DNA from: Methanobacteriota archaeon
Lineage (GTDB): Archaea > Thermoplasmatota > Poseidoniia > Poseidoniales > Poseidoniaceae
Length of the DNA stretch: 7,606 nt
Assembly: GCA_002701145.1 (NCBI GenBank)
Contig: PAEE01000021.1
Coordinates: forward strand, 1-7,606
Reading direction: 5' to 3'
Positions 7,016-7,606 of this stretch are shown here, piece after piece (position 1 is the first letter of the stretch; each line of letters starts with the position of its first letter). A program made the position numbers and the translations under genes. Under the pieces are notes generated by a model. It ran no database searches and was not told the DNA's origin. It saw nothing but the letters and a program-made list of their open reading frames with translations.

Positions 7016-7606
7016 CTACGAATTTGGATAGTTGTAAGCAGCCATAACAACCATCATTGTTGTTTTCTTTACCTCACGTTTAGCATTTTTTGAGAACATT
7101 TTAAAAGATTCGCTTTGCATAAGATTTTTTTGCTCCTCAACGGCCATCTCAATATTTGAAGAGCCCGTATAAACATAGTGGGTGTAATAGTTAACATCAC
7201 CATGAGTATGTGCTCTTAAGCCATAGGAACCTGAGATATTGCCATCTTCAACCTGAGCATCAATAAGCTTAGACCATGCAGCTGCATATTTTTTAGGATT
7301 TTTTACTGACATGTAATAGGTTGTATAAACACTGTTATCTGCTTGGTTATTATTGCCACCACTTATTAGTTTTCTGTTGAGGGATTGCTCAATAGGCTCA
7401 GAGATCGATTGAACATCATTGAGAAATTTTCCAAATGTAGGGGTATAAAACATTTGAGTGCCTTTAGCCATATCAGCCTCTGAATCATAACTAATAACCA
7501 CAGCGTGAGAAGCATCATCGTAACCATTGAAAGCAAAATGCCCTAAGGTGACTGTGCCTGGAAACTCCTGACCAAAATTTGAAGTCATAAGCTCATCAAA
7601 TGATTT
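7016..7606 (-). CDS. Partial CDS, two-domain protein of unknown function (N-terminus beyond the window)
   Basis: The reading frame is open through the right edge. An ATG exists at 7588, but six further sense codons (KSFDEL) precede it and no good ribosome-binding site does, so the gene probably starts outside. At least 196 residues are visible. I do not recognise the family. Numbered from the 7588 ATG, two weakly similar halves are seen (about 11-65 and 87-186). Each has a strand rich in aromatic or beta-branched residues, then an acidic segment with DMA or EMA, then a helix with FGKFLNDV or SFKMFSKNA, fitting doubled ferredoxin-like domains. KSFDEL resembles KSFDDF of the next gene, hinting at a shared repeat start. 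There are no cysteines in the visible part. Export is likely by analogy with the two downstream genes but cannot be seen. Confidence 0.75.
   Translation of the reverse strand, partial: KSFDELMTSNFGQEFPGTVTLGHFAFNGYDDASHAVVISYDSEADMAKGTQMFYTPTFGKFLNDVQSISEPIEQSLNRKLISGGNNNQADNSVYTTYYMSVKNPKKYAAAWSKLIDAQVEDGNISGSYGLRAHTHGDVNYYTHYVYTGSSNIEMAVEEQKNLMQSESFKMFSKNAKREVKKTTMMVVMAAYNYPNS

Overview
The window is AT-rich and tightly packed, with genes overlapping by one base or separated by 12-21 bases. It looks like chromosomal DNA from a small-genome marine gammaproteobacterium; the malate synthase is very close to the enterobacterial GlcB type. A SAR86-like lineage is my guess from composition and gene style, not a demonstrated placement. 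I see no rRNA, tRNA, CRISPR array, transposase or phage gene.

Layout, left to right. Bases 1-147 are non-coding. They hold a strong-looking sigma70-type promoter on the minus strand that fires out of the left edge, followed by a purine-rich leader (pyrimidine-rich as printed). Bases 148-4627 are a three-gene minus-strand operon, transcribed right to left: malate synthase G (glcB), a 95-residue DUF1330 protein, and an exported family 2 glycoside hydrolase that resembles beta-glucuronidase. Both junctions share a single base (TAATG and TGATG), so translation is probably coupled. Bases 4628-4755 are a divergent promoter region. Bases 4756-5757 (plus strand) encode a lipoprotein esterase of the PHB-depolymerase/LpqC type, whose promoter lies so close to the ATG that the mRNA is probably leaderless. 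A hairpin at 5762-5778 separates it from a convergent minus-strand operon. That operon (7606-5804) holds three genes of unknown function. Two carry clear signal peptides and the third is cut by the right edge. All look like single or doubled ferredoxin-like / dimeric alpha-beta-barrel-type domains.

How the genes may work together: the hydrolase and the esterase are both predicted to be exported and fit the breakdown of glycosides and esters in marine organic matter. Malate synthase condenses glyoxylate with acetyl-CoA to feed the TCA cycle. The direct link between glucuronidase and malate synthase is unclear and is the main metabolic puzzle here. The three-gene exported cluster at the right is the least explained part. 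Its middle protein contains an internal duplication in which each copy has its own cysteine pair.
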